Source of the DNA: Dyella_A sp049445995
GTDB lineage: Bacteria > Pseudomonadota > Gammaproteobacteria > Xanthomonadales > Rhodanobacteraceae
DNA: 34,563 bases
Assembly (NCBI RefSeq): GCF_049445995.1
Contig: NZ_JBMSDZ010000028.1
Location: 1-34,563 of the forward strand
Reading direction: 5' to 3'
In this document: positions 8,355-17,157 of the stretch, piece by piece
How the letters are laid out: the number at the start of each line of letters is the position of its first letter
Numbering within the stretch: the first letter of the stretch is position 1
Notes under the pieces: generated by a model
Told to the model about the DNA's origin: nothing
Seen by the model: only the letters and a program-made list of their open reading frames with translations
Database searches by the model: none
Made by a program: the position numbers and the translations under genes

Positions 8355-8966
8355 TCAGACAGTCAGGTGCAGGTAAGCCGCCACGCCGCCCAGGAACATC
8401 TGCACCGACAGGGCGATCAGCAGCATGCCCATCACCCGCTCCAGCGCGGTGAGCACGCTCTCGCCCAGCCAGCGGAACAGGTAGGTGGAGCTGAGCAGGA
8501 TCGCCGAGGTGGCCAGCCATGCCAGCACCAGCGCCACCGCCCAGTCGGCGGTGCGGCCGGGCTGGGTGTTGGTCAGCAGCAGCAGCGCCGCCATGGCCGA
8601 GGGGCCGGCCACGCCGGGAATCGCCATCGGCACGATGAACGGCTCGCCCTGCCCCGGCTTGCCGAAGATGCCGCCGCCGTCGGCCGGCGGAAACACCATG
8701 CGGATGCCGATCAGGAACAGCACGATGCCGCCGGCGATGCTGATCGACTCCTGCCGCAGCTGCAGCGCCTTGAGGATCAGCTGCCCGCCGACCAGGAACC
8801 CCAGCAGCACGCCCAGCGCGATCAGCAGCTCGCGCACCATCACCACGCGGCGGCGGCGCGGCGGCACGTCCTTGAGCAGGCTCAGGAAGAACGGGATGTT
8901 GCCCAGCGGATCCATGATCAGGAACAGCAGGATTCCCGCCGACAAGGTGGTCATCTGCGCTTCCAT
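8355..8966 (-). CDS. MarC-family integral membrane protein
   Basis: This 203-residue hydrophobic protein with about six membrane segments matches the MarC/UPF0056 (YhgN-like) family. The family hallmarks LIMDPLGNIPFF near the N-terminus and PMAIPGVAGPSAMA in the middle are present; these two related half-motifs suggest an inverted-repeat transporter fold. The function of the family is unsettled; despite the name, no role in multiple antibiotic resistance has been established. An AGGGG site precedes the start; a start four codons in is also possible. It is on the same strand as both neighbours but separated by about 70 bases on each side. Confidence 0.88.
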   Translation of the reverse strand: MEAQMTTLSAGILLFLIMDPLGNIPFFLSLLKDVPPRRRRVVMVRELLIALGVLLGFLVGGQLILKALQLRQESISIAGGIVLFLIGIRMVFPPADGGGIFGKPGQGEPFIVPMAIPGVAGPSAMAALLLLTNTQPGRTADWAVALVLAWLATSAILLSSTYLFRWLGESVLTALERVMGMLLIALSVQMFLGGVAAYLHLTV

Positions 8967-9010
8967 GGATGCAACCCCTGAGTCTCGATAGGACGCGTGT
9001 CTTGGTGAAA

Positions 9011-9024
9011 CGCCCGGATGGGCG
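9011..9024 (-). terminator. Weak hairpin after SDR gene
   Basis: CGCCC and GGGCG pair around a 4-base loop and are followed on the minus strand by TTTCACC. It lies 15 bases past the SDR stop. The 5-bp stem makes this only a weak terminator candidate. Confidence 0.3.
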
Positions 9025-9038
9025 CCGAATGCGGCCGG

Positions 9039-9800
9039 TCAGGCCTTGCGCAGATCCAGCACCGCGCCGCGTGCGGCGGCGCCCTGCGGACTGAGCAGAT
9101 GGACCACCGCCTCGGCCGCGTCGTCCGGCGGCGGATGGCGCAGCGTATCCTCGCCGAAGTACGCCTCGCGGCGCAGCGCGGTGCGCATCGGTCCGGGCAG
9201 CAGGCACTGCACGCGCACGCTGCCGCGGTCGTTCTCCTGATGCAGGATCTCGGCCATGCGCTCCAGCGCCGCCTTGGAGGCGCCGTAGGCACCCCAGTGC
9301 GCCCGCGAGAGCAGCTCCGGATCGTCCAGCACGAACACCACGGCGCTGTCGGACGCCTTCGCCAGCAGCGGCAGGCACGCCTGGGTGAGCGCGAACGGCG
9401 CGGACACGTTCACGTGCATCGCGCGCAGGAACTGGTCGGGCTTGTGCATGGCCAGCGGCGTGAGGCCGGGAAAGCTCACCGCCGCATGCACGATGCCATC
9501 GAGCCGCCCGAGGTCGCGTTCGATGCCGTCGGCCAGGGCTTCGTAGTCGGCCGGCGTGGCGCTCTCGATGTCCATCGGGTGGATCACCGGTTCGTGCAGT
9601 TGCTCCCGCAGCATCGCGTCGTACAGCTGCTCCAGCTGGCGCTTGCGCCGCCCCGTGATGATCACCGTGGCGCCGGCCCGTGCCGCCGCCTTCGCCGTGG
9701 CGGTCCCCAGGCCGCCGCAGGCGCCGGTGACCAGCACGACCCGACCGGCGAGCGCAGCGGCCGGCAGCGGCGCGCGCTCGGTCACTCGCGGCATCGTCAT
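9039..9800 (-). CDS. Short-chain dehydrogenase/reductase, YciK-like, atypical active site
   Basis: This 253-residue SDR-fold protein has the cofactor loop TGACGGLG (about residue 26), the HAAVSFPG segment and the YGASK active-site motif in HWGAYGASKAALERM. It closely follows the layout of E. coli YciK. Where YciK has a TSSS stretch supplying the catalytic serine, this protein reads FVLDDPELLSR, so the serine of the Ser-Tyr-Lys triad appears to be an acidic residue. The protein may be a non-classical reductase or have lost activity. Its ATG overlaps the glutaredoxin TGA (ATGA), so the two genes are translationally coupled. Confidence 0.82.
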   Translation of the reverse strand: MTMPRVTERAPLPAAALAGRVVLVTGACGGLGTATAKAAARAGATVIITGRRKRQLEQLYDAMLREQLHEPVIHPMDIESATPADYEALADGIERDLGRLDGIVHAAVSFPGLTPLAMHKPDQFLRAMHVNVSAPFALTQACLPLLAKASDSAVVFVLDDPELLSRAHWGAYGASKAALERMAEILHQENDRGSVRVQCLLPGPMRTALRREAYFGEDTLRHPPPDDAAEAVVHLLSPQGAAARGAVLDLRKA

Positions 9801-10123
9801 CCGTGCAGCGCCCCAAGCACGTCGCTGGTCATGCGCTCCAGCTCGCCGGCGGCATGCAGGTCTTCGATGATGTCGCAGCCGCCGATCAGCTCGCCCTGGA
9901 TGAACAACTGCGGGAAGGTGGGCCAGTTCGCGTAGTGCGGCAACGCGGCGCGGATCTCCGGATCGGCCAGCACGTTCACCGCATGGAACGACGCCCCCGC
10001 CGCCTGCATCGCCTGCACTGCACGGCTGGAGAAACCGCACATCGGATACTGCGGCGTGCCCTTCATGAAGAGCACCATGGGGTGCCCGGCGAGCACGGCC
10101 CTGATTCGTTCGTTGACGTCCAT
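9797..10123 (-). CDS. grxD: Monothiol glutaredoxin GrxD
   Basis: This 108-residue class II monothiol glutaredoxin has the hallmark CGFS motif in KGTPQYPMCGFSSRA, plus WPTFPQLFIQGELIGGCDI for glutathione binding. Proteins of this family hold a glutathione-ligated 2Fe-2S cluster with BolA or as dimers and pass it on during iron-sulfur assembly and iron sensing. The start at 10123 gives 19 residues before MKG, close to the 20 of E. coli GrxD; an in-frame start at 10141 is also possible, and neither has a strong ribosome-binding site. It is divergent from sodB, which fits a shared iron/oxidative-stress theme. Confidence 0.93.
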   Translation of the reverse strand: MDVNERIRAVLAGHPMVLFMKGTPQYPMCGFSSRAVQAMQAAGASFHAVNVLADPEIRAALPHYANWPTFPQLFIQGELIGGCDIIEDLHAAGELERMTSDVLGALHG

Positions 10124-10245
10124 AGCTCGGGATTTCATCACTACAATGCAGGCAAGGCGCTAGTGTATCAGCCGCTTCCCCGGCGCCGCTCGGGCGCGGA
10201 CGCAAGCCCATTCCCCTCTTAAGCCAACGTCAAGGAGCCAAAGTC

Positions 10246-10824
10246 ATGGCGATCGAACTACCCGCCCTGCCCTACGAAAAGAATGCCCTCGAACCGCATA
10301 TCTCCGCCGAGACGCTGGAGTACCACTACGGCAAGCACCACCAGGCCTACGTCACCAACCTCAACAACCTGATCAAGGGCACCGAGTTCGAGAATGCGCC
10401 CCTGGAAGACATCGTGAAGAAGTCCTCAGGCGGCGTGTTCAACAACGCCGCCCAGGTGTGGAACCACACGTTCTACTGGAACTCGATGAAGCCCAGCGGC
10501 GGCGGCGAGCCGAGCGGCAAGCTGGCCGACGCGATCACCAAGGCGTTCGGCTCGTTCGAGAAATTCAAGGAGGAATTCACCAAGTCGGCCACCGGCAATT
10601 TCGGTTCCGGCTGGACCTGGCTGGTACAGCGTCCGGACGGCTCGCTCGGCATCGTCAACACGTCGAACGCCGCCACGCCGATCACCGGCAGCGACAAGCC
10701 GCTGTTCACCGCCGACGTGTGGGAACACGCCTACTACATCGACTACCGCAACGCCCGCCCGAAGTATCTGGAGGCGTTCTGGAACCTGGTGAACTGGGAC
10801 TTCGCGGCGAAGAACCTGGCCTGA
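10246..10824 (+). CDS. sodB: Superoxide dismutase, iron type
   Basis: This 192-residue Fe/Mn-family superoxide dismutase converts cytoplasmic superoxide to peroxide and oxygen. Metal ligands are visible at His27 (EYHYGKHH), His74 (WNHTFYW), Asp157 and His161 (DVWEHAYYIDYRN). Gln70 in AAQVWNHTFYW is at the position typical of iron enzymes. An AAGGAG site at 10232-10237 sets the ATG. The gene has its own terminator directly downstream and stands alone. Confidence 0.97.
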   Translation: MAIELPALPYEKNALEPHISAETLEYHYGKHHQAYVTNLNNLIKGTEFENAPLEDIVKKSSGGVFNNAAQVWNHTFYWNSMKPSGGGEPSGKLADAITKAFGSFEKFKEEFTKSATGNFGSGWTWLVQRPDGSLGIVNTSNAATPITGSDKPLFTADVWEHAYYIDYRNARPKYLEAFWNLVNWDFAAKNLA

Positions 10825-10841
10825 TTTCGCTATCACCCATG

Positions 10842-10875
10842 AAAAAGCGGAGCCGTCACCGGCTCCGCTTTTTTT
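10842..10875. terminator. Strong bidirectional terminator between sodB and purK
   Basis: Arms 10842-10855 and 10860-10873 form a perfect 14-bp stem with loop TCAC, flanked by an A run on the left and a T run on the right. It ends sodB on the plus strand. Because of the A run it can also act for purEK on the minus strand, whose last stop is at 10902. Confidence 0.93.
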
Positions 10876-10901
10876 GTGCCCGCCGTTCGCTCGCGCCCGG
10901 A

Positions 10902-12059
10902 TCAGTCGCCGAAGGCACCACGCACGGCCGCCACCGGCCGCTCCCAGCCGATCACCCGGGCAAGCGCCTCGGCCCGTTCCACCAGCGTCGAGGCATCTGG
11001 CGCGCACACCGTCGCATGACCGACCTTGCGACCCGGCCGTGCCTGCTTGCCGTAGTCGTGCCAATGGCCGTCGACGGTACGCAATACCGGAGCGGGGTCA
11101 GGCAGCGCGCCGATCCAGTTGAACATCAGCGAGGCGCCGCGCGCGCCGGTGTCGCCCAGCGGCAGGCCGAGCACGGCGCGCACGTGATTCTCGAACTGGC
11201 TGGTGTGGGCCCCTTCGATGGTCCAGTGCCCGGAGTTGTGCACGCGGGGCGCCATCTCGTTGCCGAGCAGTTCGCCGTCCTTCACGAACAACTCCAGCGC
11301 GAACACGCCCACGTAGTCGAGTCGTTCGGCGAGCGTACGCGCCAGCGCGGCGGCGCGCGGCTGCAGCGCGTCGATGTCCGGCGCCGGGGCCAGGCTCAGG
11401 CTGAGCACGCCGTCGGTATGCCAGTTGCGGGTGAGCGGCCAGGTGCGGAATTCGCCGTCGCGACCGCGCACGGCCAGCACCGACAACTCGCGCTCGAACG
11501 GCACGAAGGCTTCCAGGATCAGGCCGTGCGCCGCGGCCTGCGCACCCAACGCCGCCCACGCCGCGTCGGCATCGTCCAGGGTTCGCAGACGAAATTGGCC
11601 CTTGCCGTCGTAGCCCAGCCGCCGCGTCTTGAGGATCGCCGGGGCGCCGGTGACGGCCAGCGCGCGGCCCAGATCCGCGCGCGTGTCCACCGGCACGAAT
11701 TCCGGAGTGGCCAGGCCGCACTCGCGGAACAGGGTTTTCTCGGCCAGGCGATCCTGCGCCGCCGCCAGCGCCCGCGGATTCGGAAACACCGGCACCCGTT
11801 CGGCCAGCCAGTGCGCGGTGTCGGCCGGCACGTTCTCGAAATCGAAGGTCACCACATCGACCTTGGCGGCAAATTCGGCCAGTGCCGCGTGGTCGTGCCA
11901 GTCGGCCACCACCAGCGGCGCCACCTGCCCGGCGCAAGCGTCCGCGGAACTGTCGACCACCAGTGCCTGCACGCCCAGCGGCGCACCGGCGATGGCCAGC
12001 ATGCGTGCCAGCTGTCCGCCACCCAACACCCCGAGCACCGGCTGACGACGCTCGTTCAT
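10902..12059 (-). CDS. purK: N5-carboxyaminoimidazole ribonucleotide synthase PurK
   Basis: This 385-residue ATP-grasp enzyme of de novo purine synthesis carboxylates AIR to N5-CAIR using ATP and bicarbonate. Visible are the N-terminal GVLGGGQLARMLA motif, DFENVP, KTRRLGYDGKGQ and the ATP-grasp metal site NEMAPRVHNSGHWT. The length is normal. Its ATG overlaps the purE stop as ATGA (12056-12059), so translation is coupled and PurE and PurK are made together. Confidence 0.97.
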   Translation of the reverse strand: MNERRQPVLGVLGGGQLARMLAIAGAPLGVQALVVDSSADACAGQVAPLVVADWHDHAALAEFAAKVDVVTFDFENVPADTAHWLAERVPVFPNPRALAAAQDRLAEKTLFRECGLATPEFVPVDTRADLGRALAVTGAPAILKTRRLGYDGKGQFRLRTLDDADAAWAALGAQAAAHGLILEAFVPFERELSVLAVRGRDGEFRTWPLTRNWHTDGVLSLSLAPAPDIDALQPRAAALARTLAERLDYVGVFALELFVKDGELLGNEMAPRVHNSGHWTIEGAHTSQFENHVRAVLGLPLGDTGARGASLMFNWIGALPDPAPVLRTVDGHWHDYGKQARPGRKVGHATVCAPDASTLVERAEALARVIGWERPVAAVRGAFGD

Positions 12060-12559
12060 GCGCGCGGGTCCGGGTGATCGAGCACGTTGCGGGTCTGGCG
12101 TTCGCGATAGGCGTCGAGCGCCTGCGCCAGTGCCGGATCGTGCAGCGCGAGTACGGCGCAGGCGAGCAGCGCCGCGTTCACCGCTCCGGCCCGGCCGATC
12201 GCCAGCGTGCCCACCGGGATGCCCGCCGGCATCTGCGCGATCGACAGCAGCGAGTCCATGCCGTTGAGCGCCTTGGACTGCACCGGCACGCCGAATACGG
12301 GAAGACGGGTCTTGGCGGCCAGCATGCCCGGCAGATGGGCCGCGCCGCCGGCGCCGGCGACGATCACCTGGATGCCACGCTGCACCGCCTGCTCGGCGTA
12401 CCGGAACAGCAGATCCGGGGTGCGGTGGGCCGACACCACCTGCACCTCGTGGGCCACGCCCAGCTCGGCCAGCAGCTCGGCGGCATGCTGCATGGTCTCC
12501 CAGTCCGAACGGGAGCCCATGACCACGCCCACGCGCGGCGGCAATGCAGTTGTCGTCAT
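12056..12559 (-). CDS. purE: N5-CAIR mutase PurE
   Basis: This 167-residue class I PurE moves the carboxylate of N5-CAIR from N5 to C4, giving CAIR. Signatures GVVMGSRSDWE, VVSAHRTPD, AGAGGAAHLPGM and GVPVQSKALNGMDSLLSIAQMP are complete. The ATG at 12559 is preferred over an upstream in-frame TTG (12574). It is the first gene of the purEK pair and is divergent from the Trm112-like gene, with only 60 bases between them. No PurR box was recognised. Confidence 0.96.
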   Translation of the reverse strand: MTTTALPPRVGVVMGSRSDWETMQHAAELLAELGVAHEVQVVSAHRTPDLLFRYAEQAVQRGIQVIVAGAGGAAHLPGMLAAKTRLPVFGVPVQSKALNGMDSLLSIAQMPAGIPVGTLAIGRAGAVNAALLACAVLALHDPALAQALDAYRERQTRNVLDHPDPRA

Positions 12560-12619
12560 GGCTGGACCGTCCAAAAGCCGTTATTGTAAGGGCTTTCCCC
12601 GGCACCGACACCCGTTCCC

Positions 12620-12889
12620 ATGGACAAGCGCCTGCTCGACATCCTCTGTTGCCCGGTCAGCAAGACCCCGGTCCGGCCGGCCACGCGGGCGGAGCTGGAA
12701 GCGGTGAACCGGGCCGTCGCTGCCGGCACGCTGCAGACCGTCGGCGGTGCCGCGGTGAGTCGCCGGCTCGACGAGGCCCTGATCACGACGGACGGCAAGG
12801 TGATCTACCGGGTGGACGACGGCATCCCGGTGATGCTGCCCGAGGAGGGCATCGGCACCCTGCAACTGGACGACCTGCCGGCAGGCTGA
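12620..12889 (+). CDS. Trm112-like protein (UPF0434/YcaR family), zinc site degenerate
   Basis: This 89-residue protein has the family frame MDKRLLDILCCPVSKTPV at the start and VIYRVDDGIPVMLPEEGI near the end, as in YcaR/Trm112 proteins. Compared with E. coli YcaR, it has about 25 extra residues in the middle. It reads CPVSK where YcaR has CPVCN, so the usual CxxC zinc knuckle is incomplete. Relatives in this order may share that form. In eukaryotes Trm112 activates methyltransferases; the bacterial role is unclear. Confidence 0.8.
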   Translation: MDKRLLDILCCPVSKTPVRPATRAELEAVNRAVAAGTLQTVGGAAVSRRLDEALITTDGKVIYRVDDGIPVMLPEEGIGTLQLDDLPAG

Positions 12890-13002
12890 GCCCGAAACTG
12901 CCGTCCAGCGCATGACACGACGGTCGATTTCGGCTTATTGTCTGCGCTCGTGCGGCCGTTGCGGCGGCTGATGTCCAGGGGGCCTCGCCTCGGGAGGCGG
13001 CG

Positions 13003-15312
13003 ATGAAAGACGCCATCGAACCTAGCAAGATCGTCAATCTCAGCCAGCGCCCGGAATCCCCCGAGCGCCTCGGCGCGCTGGTGCATGCCGTGCGCGACAC
13101 GGCCAGCCGGCGGCTGCAGGGTCTGCTCGGCAACATGTTCGAGCACGTTGACGATGCCCTGTTCGACCTGGCCGAGAAGGCGGAAAACAACGCCGCCCAG
13201 ATGCACTACTTCGACGGCATGCGCGAGGTGCGCAAGCGTCGGCCGGTCGTCGAGCGCGCCTACCTGGCGCAGTTCAGCCGCGACTTGACGGAATTTGCGG
13301 CCAATCGCCGCGGCGCCGCCCCCGAGGCGGCGGCGACACCGCCGGGCAACGTCGAGCTGAGCCTGGTGGGCGAGAGCGAACTCGAAGAGTCGCTGGCCAT
13401 TACCAGCATGATCAGCAAGAACGCCTCGCGCATCACCCGCGACCTGTTCGCGCTGAACCAACGCCTGGCCGTGATCTGTGGCGGCATCGAGGTCGACGAC
13501 ACCAACAATCCGGTGGGGCCGGCGGCGCTGACGCAAGCCTTCCGCCAGGCCATGCGCGAACTGTCGGCCGACATGCGCGTGAAACTGATCATCTACAAGC
13601 TGTTCGACCGCTACGTGCTGTCCGGCCTGGAGGAGCTTTACCAGGAACTGAACACCGAACTGATGCGGGCCGGCGTGCTGCCGCAGCTGCGCCACGGGAT
13701 CGCCCGCAACAGCGCGTCCCAGACGGCCGCCGGCGGGGCCGCCGGGGCCGCCGCCCGCGCCGCGGCCGGCAGCGAGGTGACGGCCGAGGAGGCCGGCAAC
13801 CTGCTCGATACCCTGCATGCGCTGTTCAACGCACGCCGCGCGGGGCACGACCTGTCCGGTATCGGCGCGCCCGTCGCCGGCAACCGCGCGCTGCCCACCG
13901 CCAACGAACTGCTCGGTGCGCTCAGCGTGCTGCAGAGCCAGATGGCCGGCCAGGGACTCGTCGGCGCCGGCGCCGCCAGTGGCGTGGCCGCCGGTGCCGG
14001 TGGCGGCATGACGGAGTCCGACATCGCCCACGAAGTGGCCGCACTGAAAGAGCATCTGCTCAACCAGCTCGGCTCGCTGCGCGGCGAGCGTCCGCACCAG
14101 ATGTCCTCGATCGACGAGGACACCATCGATCTGGTGGGCATGCTGTTCGAGTTCATCCTCGAAGACCGCAACCTGCCTGCGCAGATGCAGGTGCTGCTGG
14201 CGCGCCTGCAGATTCCCTACCTCAAGGCGGCCATCCTCGATCGCCGCCTGTTCGCGCACCGCCAACACCCGGCGCGCCGCCTGCTCGACAGCCTGGCCGA
14301 GGCGGCCAAGGGCTGGTCGGACGAATCGGACAAGGACCGCCGGCTCCACGACAAGGTGAAGTCCATCGTCGAACAGCTGCTGCACGAATTCGACGACGAC
14401 ATGGGCATCTTCGACCGCCTGCTGGTCGACCTGCACGAATTCCAGGAGCTGTCGCGCAAGCGTGCCGAGCTGGCCGAGCAGCGCGTGGCCGAGTCCACCC
14501 GGGGACGCGAGAAGCTGGAGCTGGCACGCCGCCGCGCAGCGCGCGAGATTCTCGAGCGGATCGACGGCCGGCCGATTCCACCGCTGGTCCACGGCGTGCT
14601 CGCCCGGGCCTGGGCCAACTATCTGGTGCTGATTCTGCTGCGCCAGGGCGAGGACTCGCCCGAGTTCGCCGATGGCCTGCGCTTCGTCAACGAATTCGTC
14701 GCCAGCACGCGTCTGGGCAGCGACGCGGAAAGCCGGGCGACACTGCGCCAGATGCTTCCGGGCATCGAGCGGGCATTGCGCCGCGGCCTGGCCAACGTGG
14801 CCTTCCAGGAGCACGACATCGAACGGCTGCTCGACCAGTTGCATGCCTACTACCGCCAGCAGCTCGGCGACGAGCCCGCGCCCGCCACAGTGGCCGGACA
14901 GGTGCCGCCGGCCATACCGGAAAGCATCCAGTCCATCGTCGACGCCACCCAGGCAACCGCGCCGCTCGCTGCCGACGAAGCGGACGAGCCGCTGGAGATG
15001 CTGCCGCCTGAAGTGCTCGAACAAATGGATGCAGTCCACGCCATGAAACCCGGCACATGGATCGAGTTCTGCCCCGCCGGAGCCGCCCCCGAGCGCGCCA
15101 AGCTGTCGTGGATCAGCCCGATGAGCGGGCGCTATCTGTTCGTCAATCGCCGCGGCTTGAAGGTGGGCGACTTCGCTCCGCAGGAACTGGCCGCCTCGCT
15201 GGCCGACCGCAGCGCCCGCATACTCGCCTCCAATGCCTTCTTCGACCGCGCCATGGATGCCATCGTGGGCCGACTGAGCCAGCCCGCCACCGATGCGCCG
15301 GAGCCCGGATGA
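13003..15312 (+). CDS. DUF1631-family protein
   Basis: This 769-residue cytoplasmic protein has no signal peptide or clear membrane segment and matches DUF1631, sometimes misnamed thymidine phosphorylase. It is mostly helical, with an Ala/Gly-rich linker near residues 235-260 and another near 320-335. It ends in a compact beta-rich region (PGTWIEFCPAGAAPERAKLS, about 684 onward). A GGGAGG site precedes the ATG. DUF1631 next to nadC is also seen in Pseudomonas, and here the two overlap by ATGA. The biochemical function is not established. Confidence 0.85.
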   Translation: MKDAIEPSKIVNLSQRPESPERLGALVHAVRDTASRRLQGLLGNMFEHVDDALFDLAEKAENNAAQMHYFDGMREVRKRRPVVERAYLAQFSRDLTEFAANRRGAAPEAAATPPGNVELSLVGESELEESLAITSMISKNASRITRDLFALNQRLAVICGGIEVDDTNNPVGPAALTQAFRQAMRELSADMRVKLIIYKLFDRYVLSGLEELYQELNTELMRAGVLPQLRHGIARNSASQTAAGGAAGAAARAAAGSEVTAEEAGNLLDTLHALFNARRAGHDLSGIGAPVAGNRALPTANELLGALSVLQSQMAGQGLVGAGAASGVAAGAGGGMTESDIAHEVAALKEHLLNQLGSLRGERPHQMSSIDEDTIDLVGMLFEFILEDRNLPAQMQVLLARLQIPYLKAAILDRRLFAHRQHPARRLLDSLAEAAKGWSDESDKDRRLHDKVKSIVEQLLHEFDDDMGIFDRLLVDLHEFQELSRKRAELAEQRVAESTRGREKLELARRRAAREILERIDGRPIPPLVHGVLARAWANYLVLILLRQGEDSPEFADGLRFVNEFVASTRLGSDAESRATLRQMLPGIERALRRGLANVAFQEHDIERLLDQLHAYYRQQLGDEPAPATVAGQVPPAIPESIQSIVDATQATAPLAADEADEPLEMLPPEVLEQMDAVHAMKPGTWIEFCPAGAAPERAKLSWISPMSGRYLFVNRRGLKVGDFAPQELAASLADRSARILASNAFFDRAMDAIVGRLSQPATDAPEPG

Positions 15313-16166
15313 GCCACGGCGAACGCTACTCTCCGCCGCTGACCGAGCAGATTCGCCTTGATGTGGAGCGCGCCTTCGCCGAAGACGTCGGCGCAGGAGA
15401 CGCCACGGCGGACCTGCTGCCCGAATCCGGCTTCGCCACGGCGGTCCTGACCTGCCGCGAGCATGCCGTACTGGCGGGGCGGCCCTGGTTCGACGCCTGC
15501 TTCAGACAGCTCGACCCGGACGTACGCATCGAGTGGTTGCATCAGGACGGCGACATCCTCGCTGCCGATCGCGCCATCTGCACCCTGCACGGTCGTGCCC
15601 GCGCCCTGGTGACCGCCGAACGCTCCGCGCTCAACTTTCTGCAGCTGCTCTCGGGCACGGCCACGGTGACCGCGCGCTACATGGCCGCGCTGGCCGGCAC
15701 GCGCACGCGCCTGCTCGATACCCGCAAGACTCTTCCGGGGCTGCGACTGGCGCAGAAGTACGCGGTCCGCTGTGGCGGCGGCGGCAATCACCGCATCGGC
15801 CTGTACGACGGCGTGCTGATCAAGGAAAACCACATCATCGCCGCCGGTGGCATCGCCGCGGCGATGGCGGCGGCGAGGCGGTTGCATCCCACGCTGCCGC
15901 TGGAAGTGGAGGTGGAAGACCTCGACGAGCTCCGCGCGGCACTCGCCGCAGGCGCCGACCGCATCATGATCGACAACTTCGACCTGCCCGCCATGCGTGA
16001 AGCGGTGCGCATCGCCGCCGGTCGGGCCTCGCTCGAAGCGTCGGGCAACGTCGATCTCGATACCATCGGCGCGATCGGCGCCACCGGCGTGGATTTCGTC
16101 TCGGTGGGAGCCCTGACCAAGCACGTGCGCGCGGTGGACCTGTCGCTGCGCCTGCGCCTGGACTGA
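15309..16166 (+). CDS. nadC: Nicotinate-nucleotide pyrophosphorylase (carboxylating) NadC
   Basis: This 285-residue quinolinate phosphoribosyltransferase makes nicotinate mononucleotide, CO2 and PPi from quinolinate and PRPP in NAD synthesis. Seen are EDVGAGDATADLL, ERSALNFLQLLSGTAT, LDTRKTLPGLR, CGGGGNHRIGLYDGVLIKEN, EVEVEDLDE and ASGNVDLDTI, covering the active-site basic residues. The ATG overlaps the DUF1631 stop, so it is the second gene of a coupled pair. Confidence 0.96.
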   Translation: MSHGERYSPPLTEQIRLDVERAFAEDVGAGDATADLLPESGFATAVLTCREHAVLAGRPWFDACFRQLDPDVRIEWLHQDGDILAADRAICTLHGRARALVTAERSALNFLQLLSGTATVTARYMAALAGTRTRLLDTRKTLPGLRLAQKYAVRCGGGGNHRIGLYDGVLIKENHIIAAGGIAAAMAAARRLHPTLPLEVEVEDLDELRAALAAGADRIMIDNFDLPAMREAVRIAAGRASLEASGNVDLDTIGAIGATGVDFVSVGALTKHVRAVDLSLRLRLD

Positions 16167-16218
16167 CGGCACCCGCGGCACCCTTGCGCAGCCTGCGGCC
16201 CGCACACACACTGCCGGG

Positions 16219-16665
16219 ATGGGCAACCTGCACGACCTGCTTTTCCTGCTTGTCATCGGCGGCATCATCACCGCTTGGATGAAGCTGGCGCGGGCACGCG
16301 AAGTGGCCGTGGCGGCCGCCCGCAGGCATTGCGAATTGCATGGGCTGCAGTTGCTCGACGAAACGGTGGGCCTGCGCGCCCTGCGCCTGCGGCGTATCGA
16401 CGGCGAGCGTCGACTCGAGCGCGGCTACGGCTTCGAGGTCAGCGTCGATGGCGAGGATCGCGAGCCGGCCCGGCTGTGGATGATCGGCCAGCAGGTCAGC
16501 GGCCTGAACCTGCCGACGGTGCAGTGGTTGGCAGGAGCCGGCGGCGACGCACCGCACGCGCCGCACGGACCGCGGGAAACGCCCCGGAACCCGGTCGAAA
16601 ACGGCACCCACGGCAATGTCGTTCCGCTGCGCCGGCGGCAACCCGGCAACAGCGACCCGTCGTAG
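16219..16665 (+). CDS. DUF3301-family membrane-anchored protein
   Basis: This 148-residue protein has one N-terminal membrane segment (LLFLLVIGGIITAWM). The conserved block CELHGLQLLDETVGLRALRLRRIDG and YGFEVSVDGEDREPARLWMIGQQV is characteristic of DUF3301. The C-terminal 45 residues are polar, proline-rich and probably unstructured. It follows nadC by 52 bases and may be cotranscribed. No function is known for the family. Confidence 0.8.
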   Translation: MGNLHDLLFLLVIGGIITAWMKLARAREVAVAAARRHCELHGLQLLDETVGLRALRLRRIDGERRLERGYGFEVSVDGEDREPARLWMIGQQVSGLNLPTVQWLAGAGGDAPHAPHGPRETPRNPVENGTHGNVVPLRRRQPGNSDPS

Positions 16666-16702
16666 GTTCGCCACCAGGCAACGCGGGCGCGGCCGGGGCG
16701 CT

Positions 16703-17155
16703 CTACTTGACCACGCGCAGATGGGGCGCACCGCGTCTGGGCGGAGCGTCTTCGGCACCGCCTTCCGTCCCACCCGCGGGCTCGCCCCCGTTTCCCGGGG
16801 GTGGCGGTACCTCGCCATCGCCATCCTCGGCCGGGAACATCATGCCCTGGCCGTTTTCCTGCGCGTACACTGCCAGTACGGCCTGGAGGGGGATCAGGAT
16901 CGACTGGCTGACGCCGGAAAAGCGGGCCTGGAAGCTGATCCATTCGTTGCCGAGATCGAGGTTCGCCACCGCTCGCATGGCCAGATTGAGTACCACCTGG
17001 CCGTTCTTGACCACCTGTGGCGGCACGCGCACGCCCTCCCGACCGGCGTCGACGAGGATGTACGGCGTGAGGTTGTTGTCGGTGATCCAGTCGTAGATCG
17101 CCCGCAGCAGGTAGGGGCGATTGGAGGTCATCGCGGGAGCTTCGCCGTGGGTCAT
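16703..17155 (-). CDS. sspB: ClpXP protease specificity-enhancing factor SspB
   Basis: This 150-residue SspB adaptor delivers ssrA-tagged and other substrates to ClpXP. The folded domain is plain (NRPYLLRAIYDWITDNNLTPYILVDA, GQVVLNLAMRAV, ISFQARFSG, AVYAQENGQGMMF). A flexible acidic/glycine-proline linker follows, and the C-terminal ClpX-binding tail ends PHLRVVK. The start at 17155 lies 2 bases after the sspA stop; an in-frame ATG 8 codons in (17131) is possible. The sspA-sspB order is the classical operon. Confidence 0.95.
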   Translation of the reverse strand: MTHGEAPAMTSNRPYLLRAIYDWITDNNLTPYILVDAGREGVRVPPQVVKNGQVVLNLAMRAVANLDLGNEWISFQARFSGVSQSILIPLQAVLAVYAQENGQGMMFPAEDGDGEVPPPPGNGGEPAGGTEGGAEDAPPRRGAPHLRVVK

Positions 17156-17157
17156 GG

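Noticed and set aside
12805..15039. Minus-strand frame of 744 codons
   Set aside because: Antisense to DUF1631, repetitive Gln/His/Arg composition, no start context.
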